Positions 11,125 to 19,426 of a DNA stretch of 35,173 nt are shown in pieces. Where the stretch lies: NCBI GenBank assembly GCA_035762005.1, contig DASTQA010000076.1, forward strand, positions 1-35,173, in the 5' to 3' direction. The notes beneath the pieces are model-generated. The model was not told the DNA's origin and ran no database searches. It saw nothing but the letters and a program-made list of their open reading frames with translations. This DNA is from JAIBJN01 sp035762005. Its GTDB lineage: Bacteria; Actinomycetota; Thermoleophilia; Gaiellales; Gaiellaceae. Position 1 is the first letter of the stretch, and the number at the start of each line of letters is the position of its first letter. A program made the position numbers and the translations under genes.

Positions 11125-11556
11125 ATGGCGACCCAGGAAGGCGCGGTCCGGACCTTCGACCTCTCCCTCGTCACGCCCGAGGGCGCGGCGTTCGAAGGGG
11201 AGGCGGAGATGCTGATCGTCCCCGGCGCGGCCGGCGAGATCGGGATCCTCGCGCGCCACGCCCCGCTCGTCGCCATGCTGAAGGCGGGGGAGATCCGGGT
11301 GAAGTCCGGCGGCGACTGGCAGGCCTTCGCGGCCGGGCCCGGGTACTTCAAGGTGCAGCAGGACCGTGCGCTCGTGCTCGTCGACGACGCCGTGCGCGCC
11401 GAGGACATCGACGTCGAGGAGGCGCGCCGCGAGGCCGAGGTGGCCCGCGCCCTCCTCGAGCGCGCGGAGGCGGGCGAGGAGGGCGTCGACCGCTGGCAGG
11501 CCGAGCAGCGCCTCCGCCACGCCGAGAACAAGATCGCCGTCGCGGGCCGCGACTAG
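11125..11556 (+). CDS. atpC: ATP synthase F1 subunit epsilon
   Basis: Epsilon sits on gamma and can inhibit ATP hydrolysis. The 143-residue protein has the N-terminal beta-sandwich with the family core PGAAGEIGILARHAPLVAMLKAGEIRVK (first 20: PGAAGEIGILARHAPLVAML), then a C-terminal helical region containing RAEDIDVEEARREAEVAR. It starts 12 bases after the atpD stop in the same operon. Size and position are as in normal atp operons. It is the last gene of the cluster. Confidence 0.94.
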   Translation: MATQEGAVRTFDLSLVTPEGAAFEGEAEMLIVPGAAGEIGILARHAPLVAMLKAGEIRVKSGGDWQAFAAGPGYFKVQQDRALVLVDDAVRAEDIDVEEARREAEVARALLERAEAGEEGVDRWQAEQRLRHAENKIAVAGRD

Positions 11557-11571
11557 CCGGCCGGGGCCGGC
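11556..11571 (+). terminator. Possible hairpin at the end of atpD-atpC
   Basis: GCCGGCC at 11556-11562 and GGCCGGC at 11565-11571 are complementary directly at the atpC stop; at least five pairs can form with a realistic loop. No T-run follows. The position suits a terminator, but the evidence is only the palindrome. Confidence 0.3.
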
Positions 11572-11639
11572 GCCCGCCGCGCGAGCCGCTCCCGGAGGCC
11601 GAGAGGAGCCGCTCCGCCGACCCCAGCCCGCCAGCCCGC

Positions 11640-11645
11640 TAGCCT
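11640..11645 (+). promoter_or_regulatory. Putative -10 element (TAGCCT) before the GCS2/YbdK gene
   Basis: CGCTAGCCT ends 11 bases before the GTG start of the next gene. A start site 7-11 bases after it would give an mRNA with almost no leader, in line with the absence of a Shine-Dalgarno before that GTG. The same nine bases occur before secA. Confidence 0.5.
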
Positions 11646-11656
11646 TCCCGCCTTCC

Positions 11657-12781
11657 GTGGAGCACAACTTCGGCAGCGGCCGCCCGTTCAGCGTGGGCGT
11701 GGAGGAGGAGTTCCAGATCCTCGGGCGAGAGAGCTACGAGCTCGTTTCCCGCATCGACGAGATCCTGCTCGAGTTCGAGGACGACGAGGAGCACGAGGGG
11801 CGGGTCAAGCCGGAGCTCCTCCAGTCGGTCGTCGAGGTGGCGACGAACCCGGCCGCCTCGGTCGCGGAGGCGATGGCCGACCTCGGCCGCCTTCGCGGGC
11901 GGCTCCGCGACGCCGCCGAGGAGCGCGACGCGCTCGTCGCCTCGGCCGGCACGCATCCGTTCTCGCGCTACGAGCACCAGGAGGTGACCGACCGTCCGCG
12001 CTACCGGGAGCTCATGGAGGACATGCGCTGGGTGGCCGAGCGGGAGCTCATCTTCGGGCTCCATGTCCACGTCGGGCTCGACTCGCCCGACGCGGCCGTC
12101 GCCTGCGCGAACACCGCGCGCACGTTCCTGCCCGAGCTGCTCGCCCTCTCCGTCAACTCGCCCTTCTGGCAGGCGCGGCCCACGGGCATCGCCTCGACCC
12201 GGACGAAGGTGTTCGAGGCCTTCCCGCGCTCCGGACTGCCGCCCGCGTTCTCGTCCTTCGAGGAGTTCGAGCTCCTCGTCGACCGCGGCATCAGGACGAA
12301 CTCCTTCGAGGACTACACCTACATCTGGTGGGACCTGCGTCTGCACCCGCGGCTGGGGACGATCGAGTTCCGCATCGCCGACGCCCAGACCCGCCTCGAG
12401 TCGGTCGGGGCCCTCGCCGCCCTCACGCAGAGCCTCGTCGCCACCCTCGCCGAGCGCTTCGAGGCCGGCGAGGCGCTGCCGCTGCAGCCGGTGACGCTCG
12501 TGGACGAGAACAAGTGGCGGGCGGCGCGCGACGGGCTCGACGCGCAGCTGGTCGACCTCGAGCACGACACCGAGCGTCCGGCGCGCGAGGCGCTCCTCGC
12601 CCTGGCGGAGCGCTGCGAGCCGGCGGCGGCCCGGCTCGGCTGCGCCGACGAGCTCGAGTCGGTCGAGCGCATCCTCGCGCGGGGCTCCGGCGCGGACGAG
12701 CAGCTCGCCGTCTACGAGGAGACCGAGAGCCCGCTCGCCGTCGCCCAGTGGATTGCGGAGGAGACCGTCCGGGGACTGTAG
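11657..12781 (+). CDS. Carboxylate-amine ligase, GCS2/YbdK family (glutamate-cysteine ligase-like)
   Basis: The 374-residue protein has the length and motifs of the YbdK branch of glutamate-cysteine ligase family 2: FSVGVEEEFQIL near the start, LHVHVGLDSPD, SVNSPFWQARPTGIASTRTK and WWDLRLHPRLGTIEFRIADA. Members join a carboxylate to an amine using ATP; E. coli YbdK has weak glutamate-cysteine ligase activity, and the true substrate is often unknown. I chose the GTG at 11657 because the conserved region begins 12 residues later. The longer open frame only extends back across atpC. A -10-like CGCTAGCCT directly upstream suggests a near-leaderless message. It could supply a gamma-glutamyl thiol precursor, but that is not shown. 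Confidence 0.88.
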   Translation: MEHNFGSGRPFSVGVEEEFQILGRESYELVSRIDEILLEFEDDEEHEGRVKPELLQSVVEVATNPAASVAEAMADLGRLRGRLRDAAEERDALVASAGTHPFSRYEHQEVTDRPRYRELMEDMRWVAERELIFGLHVHVGLDSPDAAVACANTARTFLPELLALSVNSPFWQARPTGIASTRTKVFEAFPRSGLPPAFSSFEEFELLVDRGIRTNSFEDYTYIWWDLRLHPRLGTIEFRIADAQTRLESVGALAALTQSLVATLAERFEAGEALPLQPVTLVDENKWRAARDGLDAQLVDLEHDTERPAREALLALAERCEPAAARLGCADELESVERILARGSGADEQLAVYEETESPLAVAQWIAEETVRGL

Positions 12782-12811
12782 AACCCCGCCCTCGACGGCC
12801 GCGGGCTGCGC

Positions 12812-12817
12812 TATCCT
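12812..12817 (+). promoter_or_regulatory. Putative -10 element (TATCCT) before the LCP gene
   Basis: CGCTATCCT lies 39 bases before the ATG at 12851 and matches the recurring -10-like element. A GGAGG at 12831-12835 follows, giving a leader with a ribosome-binding site. A weak CTCGAC (12791-12796) stands 15 bases upstream where a -35 might be. Confidence 0.5.
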
Positions 12818-12850
12818 CGGCTCGTCGCCGGGAGGCGATTTTTTCCGTCC

Positions 12851-14830
12851 ATGCGCACGACGATGAAAAAGGGCATCGGCCGGTCGGGGAACGGCGACGG
12901 CGCCGCTCCGACGGAGCTCCCCGTCGCCGAGCGGCCGGCCGCGTCCCCGCCCGCGCCGCCGCAGCCGCCGCGCGGCATCTCGGGGCCGCCGGCGCACCCG
13001 CCGCCGCCGGCGGGCGGACGGTCTCTCTACCGCGTGCGGCGCAACCCCTTGCGGGTGCTCGGCAAGGTCGTCATGTGGCTCGTCGTCGCGGTGCTCGTCG
13101 CCGCGGGCGCGCTCCTCGGGGGAGCGAAGCTCTACTTCGACTACAGCGTTGCCGCCGTGCGGGCGACCTCGCCCGAGGTCAGGGCCGCCCAGAAGGACCT
13201 CGCGGAGGCGCCGGCGGCGGGCGAGCCGGCGGTCGCGATCGTCATCGGCTACGACCGCCGTGCCGGCGAGACCGGCACCGGCTCCCGCTCGGACACCGTC
13301 ATGCTCGTGCGCGTCGACCCCGGGAAGGACGCCGTCACGCTCCTCTCCTTCCCACGCGACCTGATCGTCGACATCCCCGGGTGCACGGGGCACCCGCCCT
13401 GGAGCGGCCGGATCAACGAGGCGTACGCCTACTGCGGGCCGCGCGGCACGCTCCGGACAGTGAAGGAGCTCACGGGCGTGCCCATCAACTACATGATCAC
13501 GGTCAACTTCCGCGCGTTCACGACGATCGTGGACGAGCTCGGCGGCGTCTACATGGACGTCGACCGGCGCTACTTCAACGACAACTCGGGGCTCGGCCCC
13601 GGGCAGACGTACGAGATGATCGACCTCCGGCCCGGCTACCAGCACCTGGACGGCGAGGACGCGCTCGACTTCGTCCGCTACCGCCACACGGACTCGGACC
13701 TCTACCGCGTCGTCCGCCAGCAGGAGTTCGTGAAGGCGTTCAAGCAGCAGGTCGGAAACAGCTGGTCGCTCTTCCAGCTTCCCGGCATCGTCAAGACCGT
13801 CACCGAGAACGTCGAGGTGGCGAAGGGCGGCTCGAAGGCCCTCACCTCGGACGAGGTGCTGAGCTACGCGCGCGCGATCTACGAGCTGCCCGCGGGGAAC
13901 TTCCAGCAGGTCAACCTCGAGAACATCACGGGCTACAACGAGCTCGCCGTCTCCGAGACGGACGTGCAGGACGCCGTCCAGCGGTTCCTGAATCCCGACG
14001 TGCGGGCCTCCGAGAAGGCGCTCGCCGTCGCCACGGGCTCGAAGCCGAAGGGGGAGGAGGGACCGCCCCCGTCGCAGGTGTCGATCGAGGTGCTGAACGG
14101 CAACGGCGTCGCGGGCGCGGCCGACGAGGCGGCGTACCTCCTCGGCCAGATCGGCTACCAGACGGCGAACGGCGGAAACGCCGAGAACTTCGAGTACTTC
14201 CACACGGCGGTGCTGTACGACCCGGCGGCGGCGGGCGCCGAGCAGGCCGCGACGGACGTCGCGGACCTCTTCGGCGACGCGGAGGTCGAGGAGGCCCCGC
14301 CCGGCACCGAGCTCGCCTCGATGCTCCGCGTCGTCGTCGGCAAGACCTTCGCGGGGTCGCTCGGGCCTGCCCCGCGGGACACGACGCCCGAGCCCCAGGA
14401 GGCCGACGTCGTGAGCGACGGCTCGCTCGGAGCGCAGCTCCGCCCCTTCCGCAAGAAGGCCGACTTCCCGCTGCTCGTGCCGAGCGTGCGCGAGTCGAGC
14501 TCCGCGCTCTCGACCGAGGAGGGGATGCGCTTCTACCGCCTCGAGGACGAGCACAGGGCCCTCCGGCTCACGTACCGAACGGGGACGAACGAGTACTGGG
14601 GCATCCAGCAGACGAGCTGGACCGAGGCGCCGGTCCTGAGCGGGCCGACGATCGAGCGGGTCATCAAGGGCCGGCGGTACAAGCTCTACTTCAGCGGGCC
14701 GAAGCTGCACCTCGTCGCGTTCGAGGAGGGCGGCGGCGCGTACTGGGTCGTGAACACGCTCCAGAACCGGCTCTCGAACGAGACGATGCTCGCGATCGCC
14801 CGCGGGCTCGAGCCGCTCGCGGGCTCCTAG
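12851..14830 (+). CDS. LytR-CpsA-Psr (LCP) family cell-wall glycopolymer transferase with LytR_C and extra C-terminal domain
   Basis: LCP proteins transfer lipid-linked glycopolymers onto peptidoglycan outside the membrane. The 659-residue protein has a proline-rich cytoplasmic part (1-66), one membrane helix (about 69-91), an LCP domain (about 126-310) with the conserved RSDTVMLVRVDP, FPRD and RHTDSDLYRVVRQQ (arginines and aspartates that bind the pyrophosphate and metal), and a LytR_C domain (about 409-500, VSIEVLNGNGVAGAADEAA). An additional domain of about 130 residues follows (528-655, with YWGIQQTSWTEAPVL and YWVVNTLQNRLSNETMLAIA) that ordinary LCP proteins do not have. GGAGG is 15 bases before the ATG, a rather long spacing. 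The neighbouring sugar nucleotidyltransferases fit envelope polysaccharide work. Confidence 0.92.
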   Translation: MRTTMKKGIGRSGNGDGAAPTELPVAERPAASPPAPPQPPRGISGPPAHPPPPAGGRSLYRVRRNPLRVLGKVVMWLVVAVLVAAGALLGGAKLYFDYSVAAVRATSPEVRAAQKDLAEAPAAGEPAVAIVIGYDRRAGETGTGSRSDTVMLVRVDPGKDAVTLLSFPRDLIVDIPGCTGHPPWSGRINEAYAYCGPRGTLRTVKELTGVPINYMITVNFRAFTTIVDELGGVYMDVDRRYFNDNSGLGPGQTYEMIDLRPGYQHLDGEDALDFVRYRHTDSDLYRVVRQQEFVKAFKQQVGNSWSLFQLPGIVKTVTENVEVAKGGSKALTSDEVLSYARAIYELPAGNFQQVNLENITGYNELAVSETDVQDAVQRFLNPDVRASEKALAVATGSKPKGEEGPPPSQVSIEVLNGNGVAGAADEAAYLLGQIGYQTANGGNAENFEYFHTAVLYDPAAAGAEQAATDVADLFGDAEVEEAPPGTELASMLRVVVGKTFAGSLGPAPRDTTPEPQEADVVSDGSLGAQLRPFRKKADFPLLVPSVRESSSALSTEEGMRFYRLEDEHRALRLTYRTGTNEYWGIQQTSWTEAPVLSGPTIERVIKGRRYKLYFSGPKLHLVAFEEGGGAYWVVNTLQNRLSNETMLAIARGLEPLAGS

Positions 14831-14843
14831 CGCGAGGCGGCGC

Positions 14844-15557
14844 GTGGAGGCGATCATCCTGGCCGGGGGCAGCGCCGAGCGGCTCGGCGACGCGGCGGAC
14901 GGGCTCCCCAAGGCGCTCGTGGACGTGGGCGGGAAGCCGCTCGCCGCCCACCAGGTTCGACTCCTCGCCCGCGGAGGGGTCGACCGCGTGCTCGTGAGCT
15001 GCGCCGCCGACCAGGAAGAGCTCTTCGAGACCCGCCTCGCCGGGCTCGGGCCGGAGGTCGTCGCCGCGGGCGAGCCGGAGCCGCTCGGCCGCGGCGGCGG
15101 GATCCGCTTCGCCGCGCGTGCCCGGCGGGAGGAGGGGGACGTCGTCGTCCTGAACGGCGACGAGCTCCTCGCGCTCGACCTCCGCGCGATGCTCGCCGAT
15201 CACCGGCGCGCCGGTCCGGCCGCGACGGTCGCCGTCACGCATCCGCGCTCTCCCTTCGGCGTCGTCGAGCTGGGCGAGGACGACGCGGTCACGGGCTTCC
15301 GCGAGGGCGGGCTCCTCCCGGAATGGGTGAGCTGCGGCGCCTACGTGCTCGGCGAGGAGGCGCTCGTCGAGCTGCCGGAGCGCGGCGACCACGAGACGAC
15401 GACGTTCCCGGCGCTCGCCGGGCGGGGGCGCCTGCGAGCCTTCCGCCACGAGGGCGTCTGGCTGACCGTCAACACGCCCAAGGACCTGCGGGCGGCGGAC
15501 GAGTACGTCCGTGCGCACCCCGACTGGCTTGACGGGGGGAAGAGCCCTGGGGTATGA
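14844..15557 (+). CDS. Sugar-phosphate nucleotidyltransferase (NTP_transferase fold)
   Basis: The 237-residue protein has the Rossmann-type nucleotidyltransferase opening MEAIILAGGSAERLGDAADG followed by LPKALVDVGGKPL, where the GG loop and the PK lysine bind the nucleotide. It also has VVLNGDELL, the position of the metal-binding aspartate, and ends near WLTVNTPKDLRAA, typical of small GMP/UTP-type pyrophosphorylases (GCD1/ManC class). It would activate a sugar 1-phosphate with NTP. The exact sugar cannot be read; the cupin that follows suggests mannose. The GTG at 14844 is 13 bases after the LCP stop, so the two are likely an operon. It is a second, non-identical relative of the gene at 18279. 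Confidence 0.85.
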   Translation: MEAIILAGGSAERLGDAADGLPKALVDVGGKPLAAHQVRLLARGGVDRVLVSCAADQEELFETRLAGLGPEVVAAGEPEPLGRGGGIRFAARARREEGDVVVLNGDELLALDLRAMLADHRRAGPAATVAVTHPRSPFGVVELGEDDAVTGFREGGLLPEWVSCGAYVLGEEALVELPERGDHETTTFPALAGRGRLRAFRHEGVWLTVNTPKDLRAADEYVRAHPDWLDGGKSPGV

Positions 15558-15963
15558 CCGCGCCATCAGCGAGCTGACCCCCAACCTCCTCGACCTCGAC
15601 CGCTTCGCCGTGCCGGTCGAGCGCGTGGAGAAGCCGTGGGGCCACGAGCTCGTCTACGCGGCGACCGAGCACTACCTCGGCAAGGTCATCTTCGTGCGCG
15701 CGGGCGAGCAGCTGAGCCTCCAGTTCCACCGCCACAAGGACGAGGTCATCTACGTCCATTCCGGCCGGGTCGAGCTCGAGGTCGGAGAGCCCGGACGCAC
15801 GCCCGACGTCGAGGTCGTGGGCCCCGGCCGGGCGTTCCGGCTGCGGCCGGGAACGGTGCACCGCTGGCGGGCCCTCGAGGACACGGTCGTGCTCGAGGTC
15901 TCGACGCCCGAGGCCGACGACGTCGTCCGCCTCGAGGACCGCTACGGCCGCGCCGACGCCTGA
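15511..15963 (+). CDS. Cupin-domain protein, mannose-6-phosphate isomerase type II-like
   Basis: The protein (up to 150 residues) is a single cupin: EKPWGHELVYAATEHYLGKV, then the metal-binding motif QFHRHKDEVIYVHSGRVELEV and the second motif GTVHRWRALED. This matches the C-terminal cupin of bifunctional ManC/PMI proteins (type II phosphomannose isomerase), here as a separate gene right after a nucleotidyltransferase. The start is uncertain. The GTG at 15511 overlaps the upstream gene by 47 bases; a TTG at 15529 with a purine-rich stretch behind it, or a later start, is also possible. The cupin core begins about residue 30, so any of these gives a full domain. Confidence 0.8.
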   Translation: MRTPTGLTGGRALGYDRAISELTPNLLDLDRFAVPVERVEKPWGHELVYAATEHYLGKVIFVRAGEQLSLQFHRHKDEVIYVHSGRVELEVGEPGRTPDVEVVGPGRAFRLRPGTVHRWRALEDTVVLEVSTPEADDVVRLEDRYGRADA

Positions 15964-15977
15964 GAGAGCGCCGTCAG

Positions 15978-15983
15978 TAGACT
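15978..15983 (+). promoter_or_regulatory. Putative -10 element (TAGACT) before ahcY
   Basis: CAGTAGACT ends 11 bases before the ahcY ATG at 15995, inside the 31-base gap after the cupin gene. This spacing implies a leader of only a few bases. There is no Shine-Dalgarno before the ATG, which agrees. Confidence 0.45.
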
Positions 15984-15994
15984 TTCGCGCGGCC

Positions 15995-17266
15995 ATGGCC
16001 ACGACCGCGCCCCGCCACGACGTCAAGGATCTCGCGCTCGCGCCCGCAGGCGTCGTCCGCGTCGAGTGGGCGGACAGGCAGATGCCCGTGCTGGCGGCCA
16101 TCCGCGAGCGCTTCGAGCGCGAGCGGCCCCTCGACGGCCACCGTGTCTCGGCCTGCCTCCACGTGACGACCGAGACCGCGAACCTCGCGCGCACGCTGAA
16201 GGCGGGCGGGGCGGACGTCGTCCTCTGCGCCTCGAACCCGCTCTCGACCCAGGACGACGTCGCGGCCGCTCTCGTGGCCGAGTACGGCATCCCGGTCTTC
16301 GCCATCCGCGGGGAGGACGACGCGACGTACTACTCGCACATCACGGCCGCGGTCGACCACCGCCCGCACCTGACGATGGACGACGGCGCCGACGTGATCG
16401 GCGTCCTCCACAAGGACCGCCGCGAGCAGCTCGAAGAGATCCTCGGCGGGACGGAGGAGACGACGACGGGCGTCGTCCGCCTGCGGGCCCTCGAGGCCCA
16501 GGGGGCGCTCGCCTTCCCCATCGTCGCCGTGAACGAGGCGAACACGAAGCACCTCTTCGACAACCGCTACGGCACGGGCCAGTCCACGATCGACGGGATC
16601 ATCCGGGCGACGAACGTCCTCCTGGCCGGGCGGCGCTTCGTCGTCTCGGGCTACGGCTGGACGGGCCGGGGCGTCGCCATGCGCGCCCGCGGGATGGGGG
16701 CGCACGTGATCGTCACCGAGGTCGATCCGCTGCGGGCGCTCGAGGCGCTCATGGACGGGTACGAGGTGATGCCGATGGCGCGCGCGGCCGAGGTCGGCGA
16801 CCTCTTCTGCACGGCCACGGGCGACAAGAACGTCATCCCGCGGTCGGCGCTCGAGCGGATGAAGGACGGCGCCATCCTCGCGAACACGGGCCACTTCAAC
16901 GTCGAGATCGAGATCCCCGCGCTTCACGACCTCGCGGTCGCCACCCGTGAGGCGCGTCCGAACGTCGAGGAGTTCGAGCTCGCCGACGGGCGGCGCCTCT
17001 ACCTCATCGGCGAGGGCCGGCTCGTGAACCTCGCCGCTGCGGAGGGTCATCCGGCGTCCGTCATGGACATGAGCTTCGCGAACCAGGCGCTCTCCGCGGA
17101 GTACGTCGTCGCGAACGCCGGCTCGCTCGAGCCGCGCGTCTACGACGTCCCGGAGGAGATCGACCGCGAGATCGCGCGGCTCAAGCTCGAGAGCATGGGC
17201 GTCGAGATCGACCGGCTCACGGAGGAGCAGGCGAGGTACCTGGCCTCCTGGGACGAAGGCACCTAG
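15995..17266 (+). CDS. ahcY: Adenosylhomocysteinase (S-adenosylhomocysteine hydrolase)
   Basis: The enzyme splits S-adenosylhomocysteine, the inhibitory product of methyltransferases, into adenosine and homocysteine in the cytoplasm. The 423-residue protein shows CLHVTTETANLARTLKAGGA, CASNPLSTQDDVAAAL, the NAD-binding loop GYGWTGRG (from about residue 219), FCTATGDKNVI, ILANTGHFNVEI and HPASVMDMSFANQA. Its length matches the short type that lacks the roughly 40-residue insert of many proteobacterial and eukaryotic enzymes. The NAD loop reads GWTGRG where GWCGRG is frequent. mtnA follows after 8 bases, pairing the recycling of two S-adenosylmethionine by-products. Confidence 0.96.
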   Translation: MATTAPRHDVKDLALAPAGVVRVEWADRQMPVLAAIRERFERERPLDGHRVSACLHVTTETANLARTLKAGGADVVLCASNPLSTQDDVAAALVAEYGIPVFAIRGEDDATYYSHITAAVDHRPHLTMDDGADVIGVLHKDRREQLEEILGGTEETTTGVVRLRALEAQGALAFPIVAVNEANTKHLFDNRYGTGQSTIDGIIRATNVLLAGRRFVVSGYGWTGRGVAMRARGMGAHVIVTEVDPLRALEALMDGYEVMPMARAAEVGDLFCTATGDKNVIPRSALERMKDGAILANTGHFNVEIEIPALHDLAVATREARPNVEEFELADGRRLYLIGEGRLVNLAAAEGHPASVMDMSFANQALSAEYVVANAGSLEPRVYDVPEEIDREIARLKLESMGVEIDRLTEEQARYLASWDEGT

Positions 17267-17274
17267 CCCGGGAG

Positions 17275-18282
17275 ATGCCGCCGCAGAGTCCGGGCAGGGA
17301 TCTGCAGCCGGAGGAGATCGTCCGCCTGGAGCCCGGAGCGGTGGTGGTCCTCGACCAGCGCCGGCTCCCCGACGAGGTCGTGCACCTGGAGTGCCGCTCG
17401 GCGGCGGAGGTCGCCGAGGCGATCCGCACGCTCGCCGTCCGCGGCGCGCCGGCGATCGGCGTCGCCGCGGCGTACGGCTACGCGCTCGCGGCGGCGCACG
17501 GCGACGACCTCGACGAGGCCGCCGCGACGCTCCTCGCCTCCCGCCCGACGGCCGTGAACCTCGCCTGGGCGATCGCCGAGCTACGGCAGGTCGATCCCGA
17601 CGCGCGCGCGCTCGCCGCCCGGGCGCGCGCCCTCCACAGGGAGGAGGTGGAGCGCTGCCGGCGCATGGCCCGGCACGCAGCCGGGCTCCTCGCCCCCGGC
17701 ACGCGCGCGCTCACCCACTGCAACGCGGGCGCGCTCGCGACGGGCGGAGTGGGGACGGCGCTCGGCGCGATCAGGGAGGGCTTCGCGCGCGGCCTCGTCG
17801 AGCACGTCGTCGTCGGCGAGACGCGCCCGCTCCTCCAGGGCGCGCGCCTGACCGCCTGGGAGCTCGAGCGCGCGGGCGTCCCGCACACGGTCGTCGCCGA
17901 TGCCGCGGCCGGCTCGCTCATGGCCCGCGGCGAGGTCGACGCGGTCGTGACGGGCGCGGACCGCATCGCCGCGAACGGCGACGCCGCGAACAAGATCGGC
18001 ACATACGGGCTCGCCGTCCTGGCGGCCCACCACGGCATCCCGTTCTACGTCGTCGCGCCGAGCTCGACGGTCGATCTCGAGACCGCCACCGGCGCGGAGA
18101 TCCCGATCGAGGAGCGCGACCCGGCCGAGGTGACGACGCGGTTCGACGCCCGCAACCCCGCCTTCGACGTCACGCCGGCCGCCCTCGTCACGGCGATCGT
18201 CACCGAGGCGGGCATCCACCGTCCGCCCTACGGCGAGTCGCTCGCCGGCCTGGACCGCCGTCACGAGGGAGTGAGCTCGTGA
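17275..18282 (+). CDS. mtnA: S-methyl-5-thioribose-1-phosphate isomerase
   Basis: MtnA converts methylthioribose 1-phosphate to methylthioribulose 1-phosphate in methionine salvage. The 335-residue protein has RGAPAIGVAAAYG (from Arg56), the catalytic cysteine Cys149 in THCNAGALATGGVGTALG, and the catalytic aspartate Asp229 in TGADRIAANGDAANKIGTYG, all as expected; the e2B-like fold is shared with translation initiation factor 2B subunits. The ATG at 17275 lies 8 bases after ahcY. The stop overlaps the next start (GTGA, 18279-18282). No other salvage gene is present in the window. Confidence 0.93.
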   Translation: MPPQSPGRDLQPEEIVRLEPGAVVVLDQRRLPDEVVHLECRSAAEVAEAIRTLAVRGAPAIGVAAAYGYALAAAHGDDLDEAAATLLASRPTAVNLAWAIAELRQVDPDARALAARARALHREEVERCRRMARHAAGLLAPGTRALTHCNAGALATGGVGTALGAIREGFARGLVEHVVVGETRPLLQGARLTAWELERAGVPHTVVADAAAGSLMARGEVDAVVTGADRIAANGDAANKIGTYGLAVLAAHHGIPFYVVAPSSTVDLETATGAEIPIEERDPAEVTTRFDARNPAFDVTPAALVTAIVTEAGIHRPPYGESLAGLDRRHEGVSS

Positions 18283-19301
18283 AGGCGATGGTGATGGCGG
18301 CGGGGCTCGGCACGCGCCTGCGCCCCCTCACGGACTTCCTCCCCAAGCCGATGATGCCCGTCGCGAACCGGCCGGTGCTCCACCACCTCCTCAACCTCCT
18401 GCGGCGCCACGACGTCCACGAGGTCGGCATCAACCTGCACGCGTTCCCGGAGATGATCCAGCGCTACTTCGGCGACGGCTCCGCGCTCGACATGGGGATC
18501 CTCTGGTCGCACGAGCCGGAGCTCCTCGGAACGGCCGGGGGGACGAAGAAGCTCCAGGGCTATTGGGGGGACGAGGCGATCCTCATCACCTCCGGGGACG
18601 GGCTCCACGACGTCGACATCACGGCCCTCCTCGGCCACCACCAGCGCACCGGCGCGCTGGCGACGCTGACCGTGAAGCCCGTGGGCGACCCCTCCTCCTA
18701 CGGCGTCGTCATCCTCGACCGCGACACGCGCGTGCGCGGCTTCCAGGAGAAGCCGCGCCGGGAGGAGGCCCGGAGCGACCTGGCCAACTGCGGCATCTAC
18801 GTGATCGAGCCGCAGCTCCTGGAGCGTATCCCCGCGGACACGTTCTACGACTTCGGCGAGGACGTCTGGCCCAACCTCGTCGCCGCCGGGGAGGAGGTCT
18901 ACGCGTACACGACGATGGCGTACTGGAACGACGTCGGCGACCTGGACGAGCTGCGGAACACGATCCTCGACGCCGTCCTCGGCCACGTCCGCGTCGACGT
19001 CCCCGGAGAGGAGATCGCCCCCGGCGTCTGGGCGGAGGAGGGCTGCCGCATCCACCCCTCGGCGACGATCGACGGCCCCGTCGTCCTCGGGCGGAACGTC
19101 ACGGTCGAGGAGGACGCCCAGATCCGCGGCCCGGCCGCCATCGGCGCGGACTGCCACGTCGGGAAGGCGGCCGCGATCCGGCGGGCCGCGCTCCTGCCCG
19201 GAAGCGTCGTGCCCGACGAGGGCCTCGCGATCGCCGGCATCTTCGGGGACGCCTCGAACCTCGCGAGCAGCATCCTCCGCTACCCGGCGGCCGCCGGGTA
19301 A
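18279..19301 (+). CDS. Mannose-1-phosphate guanylyltransferase-like protein with C-terminal beta-helix repeats
   Basis: The 340-residue protein opens with MKAMVMAAGLGTRLRPLTDF and LPKPMMPVANRPV, the nucleotide-binding signature of sugar-nucleotide pyrophosphorylases, has ITSGDGLHDVD at the metal site and GFQEKPRREEA at the sugar site. From about residue 245 it has hexapeptide-type left-handed beta-helix repeats (GCRIHPSATIDGPVVLGRNV, VGKAAAI), as in GDP-mannose and glucose-1-phosphate pyrophosphorylases. GDP-mannose synthesis is the best guess; glucose or N-acetylglucosamine 1-phosphate is possible. The GTG start overlaps the mtnA stop and is preceded by GAGGGAG (18265-18271). Codon use matches its neighbours. 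Confidence 0.88.
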   Translation: MKAMVMAAGLGTRLRPLTDFLPKPMMPVANRPVLHHLLNLLRRHDVHEVGINLHAFPEMIQRYFGDGSALDMGILWSHEPELLGTAGGTKKLQGYWGDEAILITSGDGLHDVDITALLGHHQRTGALATLTVKPVGDPSSYGVVILDRDTRVRGFQEKPRREEARSDLANCGIYVIEPQLLERIPADTFYDFGEDVWPNLVAAGEEVYAYTTMAYWNDVGDLDELRNTILDAVLGHVRVDVPGEEIAPGVWAEEGCRIHPSATIDGPVVLGRNVTVEEDAQIRGPAAIGADCHVGKAAAIRRAALLPGSVVPDEGLAIAGIFGDASNLASSILRYPAAAG

Positions 19302-19359
19302 GCCTCGCCGCCCCGGCGTCTTCCGCGACGGGCTGCGATCTCCCGGCAACGCCCGGAGG

Positions 19360-19400
19360 GCTTTCGGCACGGTCCGCGAGGCTTCCGGCACGGCCTGCGC
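19360..19400 (+). repeat. Imperfect tandem repeat, 21-base period
   Basis: Two copies of a GGCTTYCGGCACGGYC-like unit stand head to tail with a 21-base period (CGGCACGG at 19365 and 19386) in the 143-base gap before comF. The repeat is short and may be chance, but it lies where a comF promoter or operator would be. Confidence 0.4.
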
Positions 19401-19426
19401 GCCAGGCGTGCGGGGCAGCCGTGGTA

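Noticed and set aside
11639..14911. Minus-strand open frame of 1090 codons
   Set aside because: It is antisense to the GCS2/YbdK and LCP genes, with no recognisable domain. High GC removes stop codons from shadow frames.
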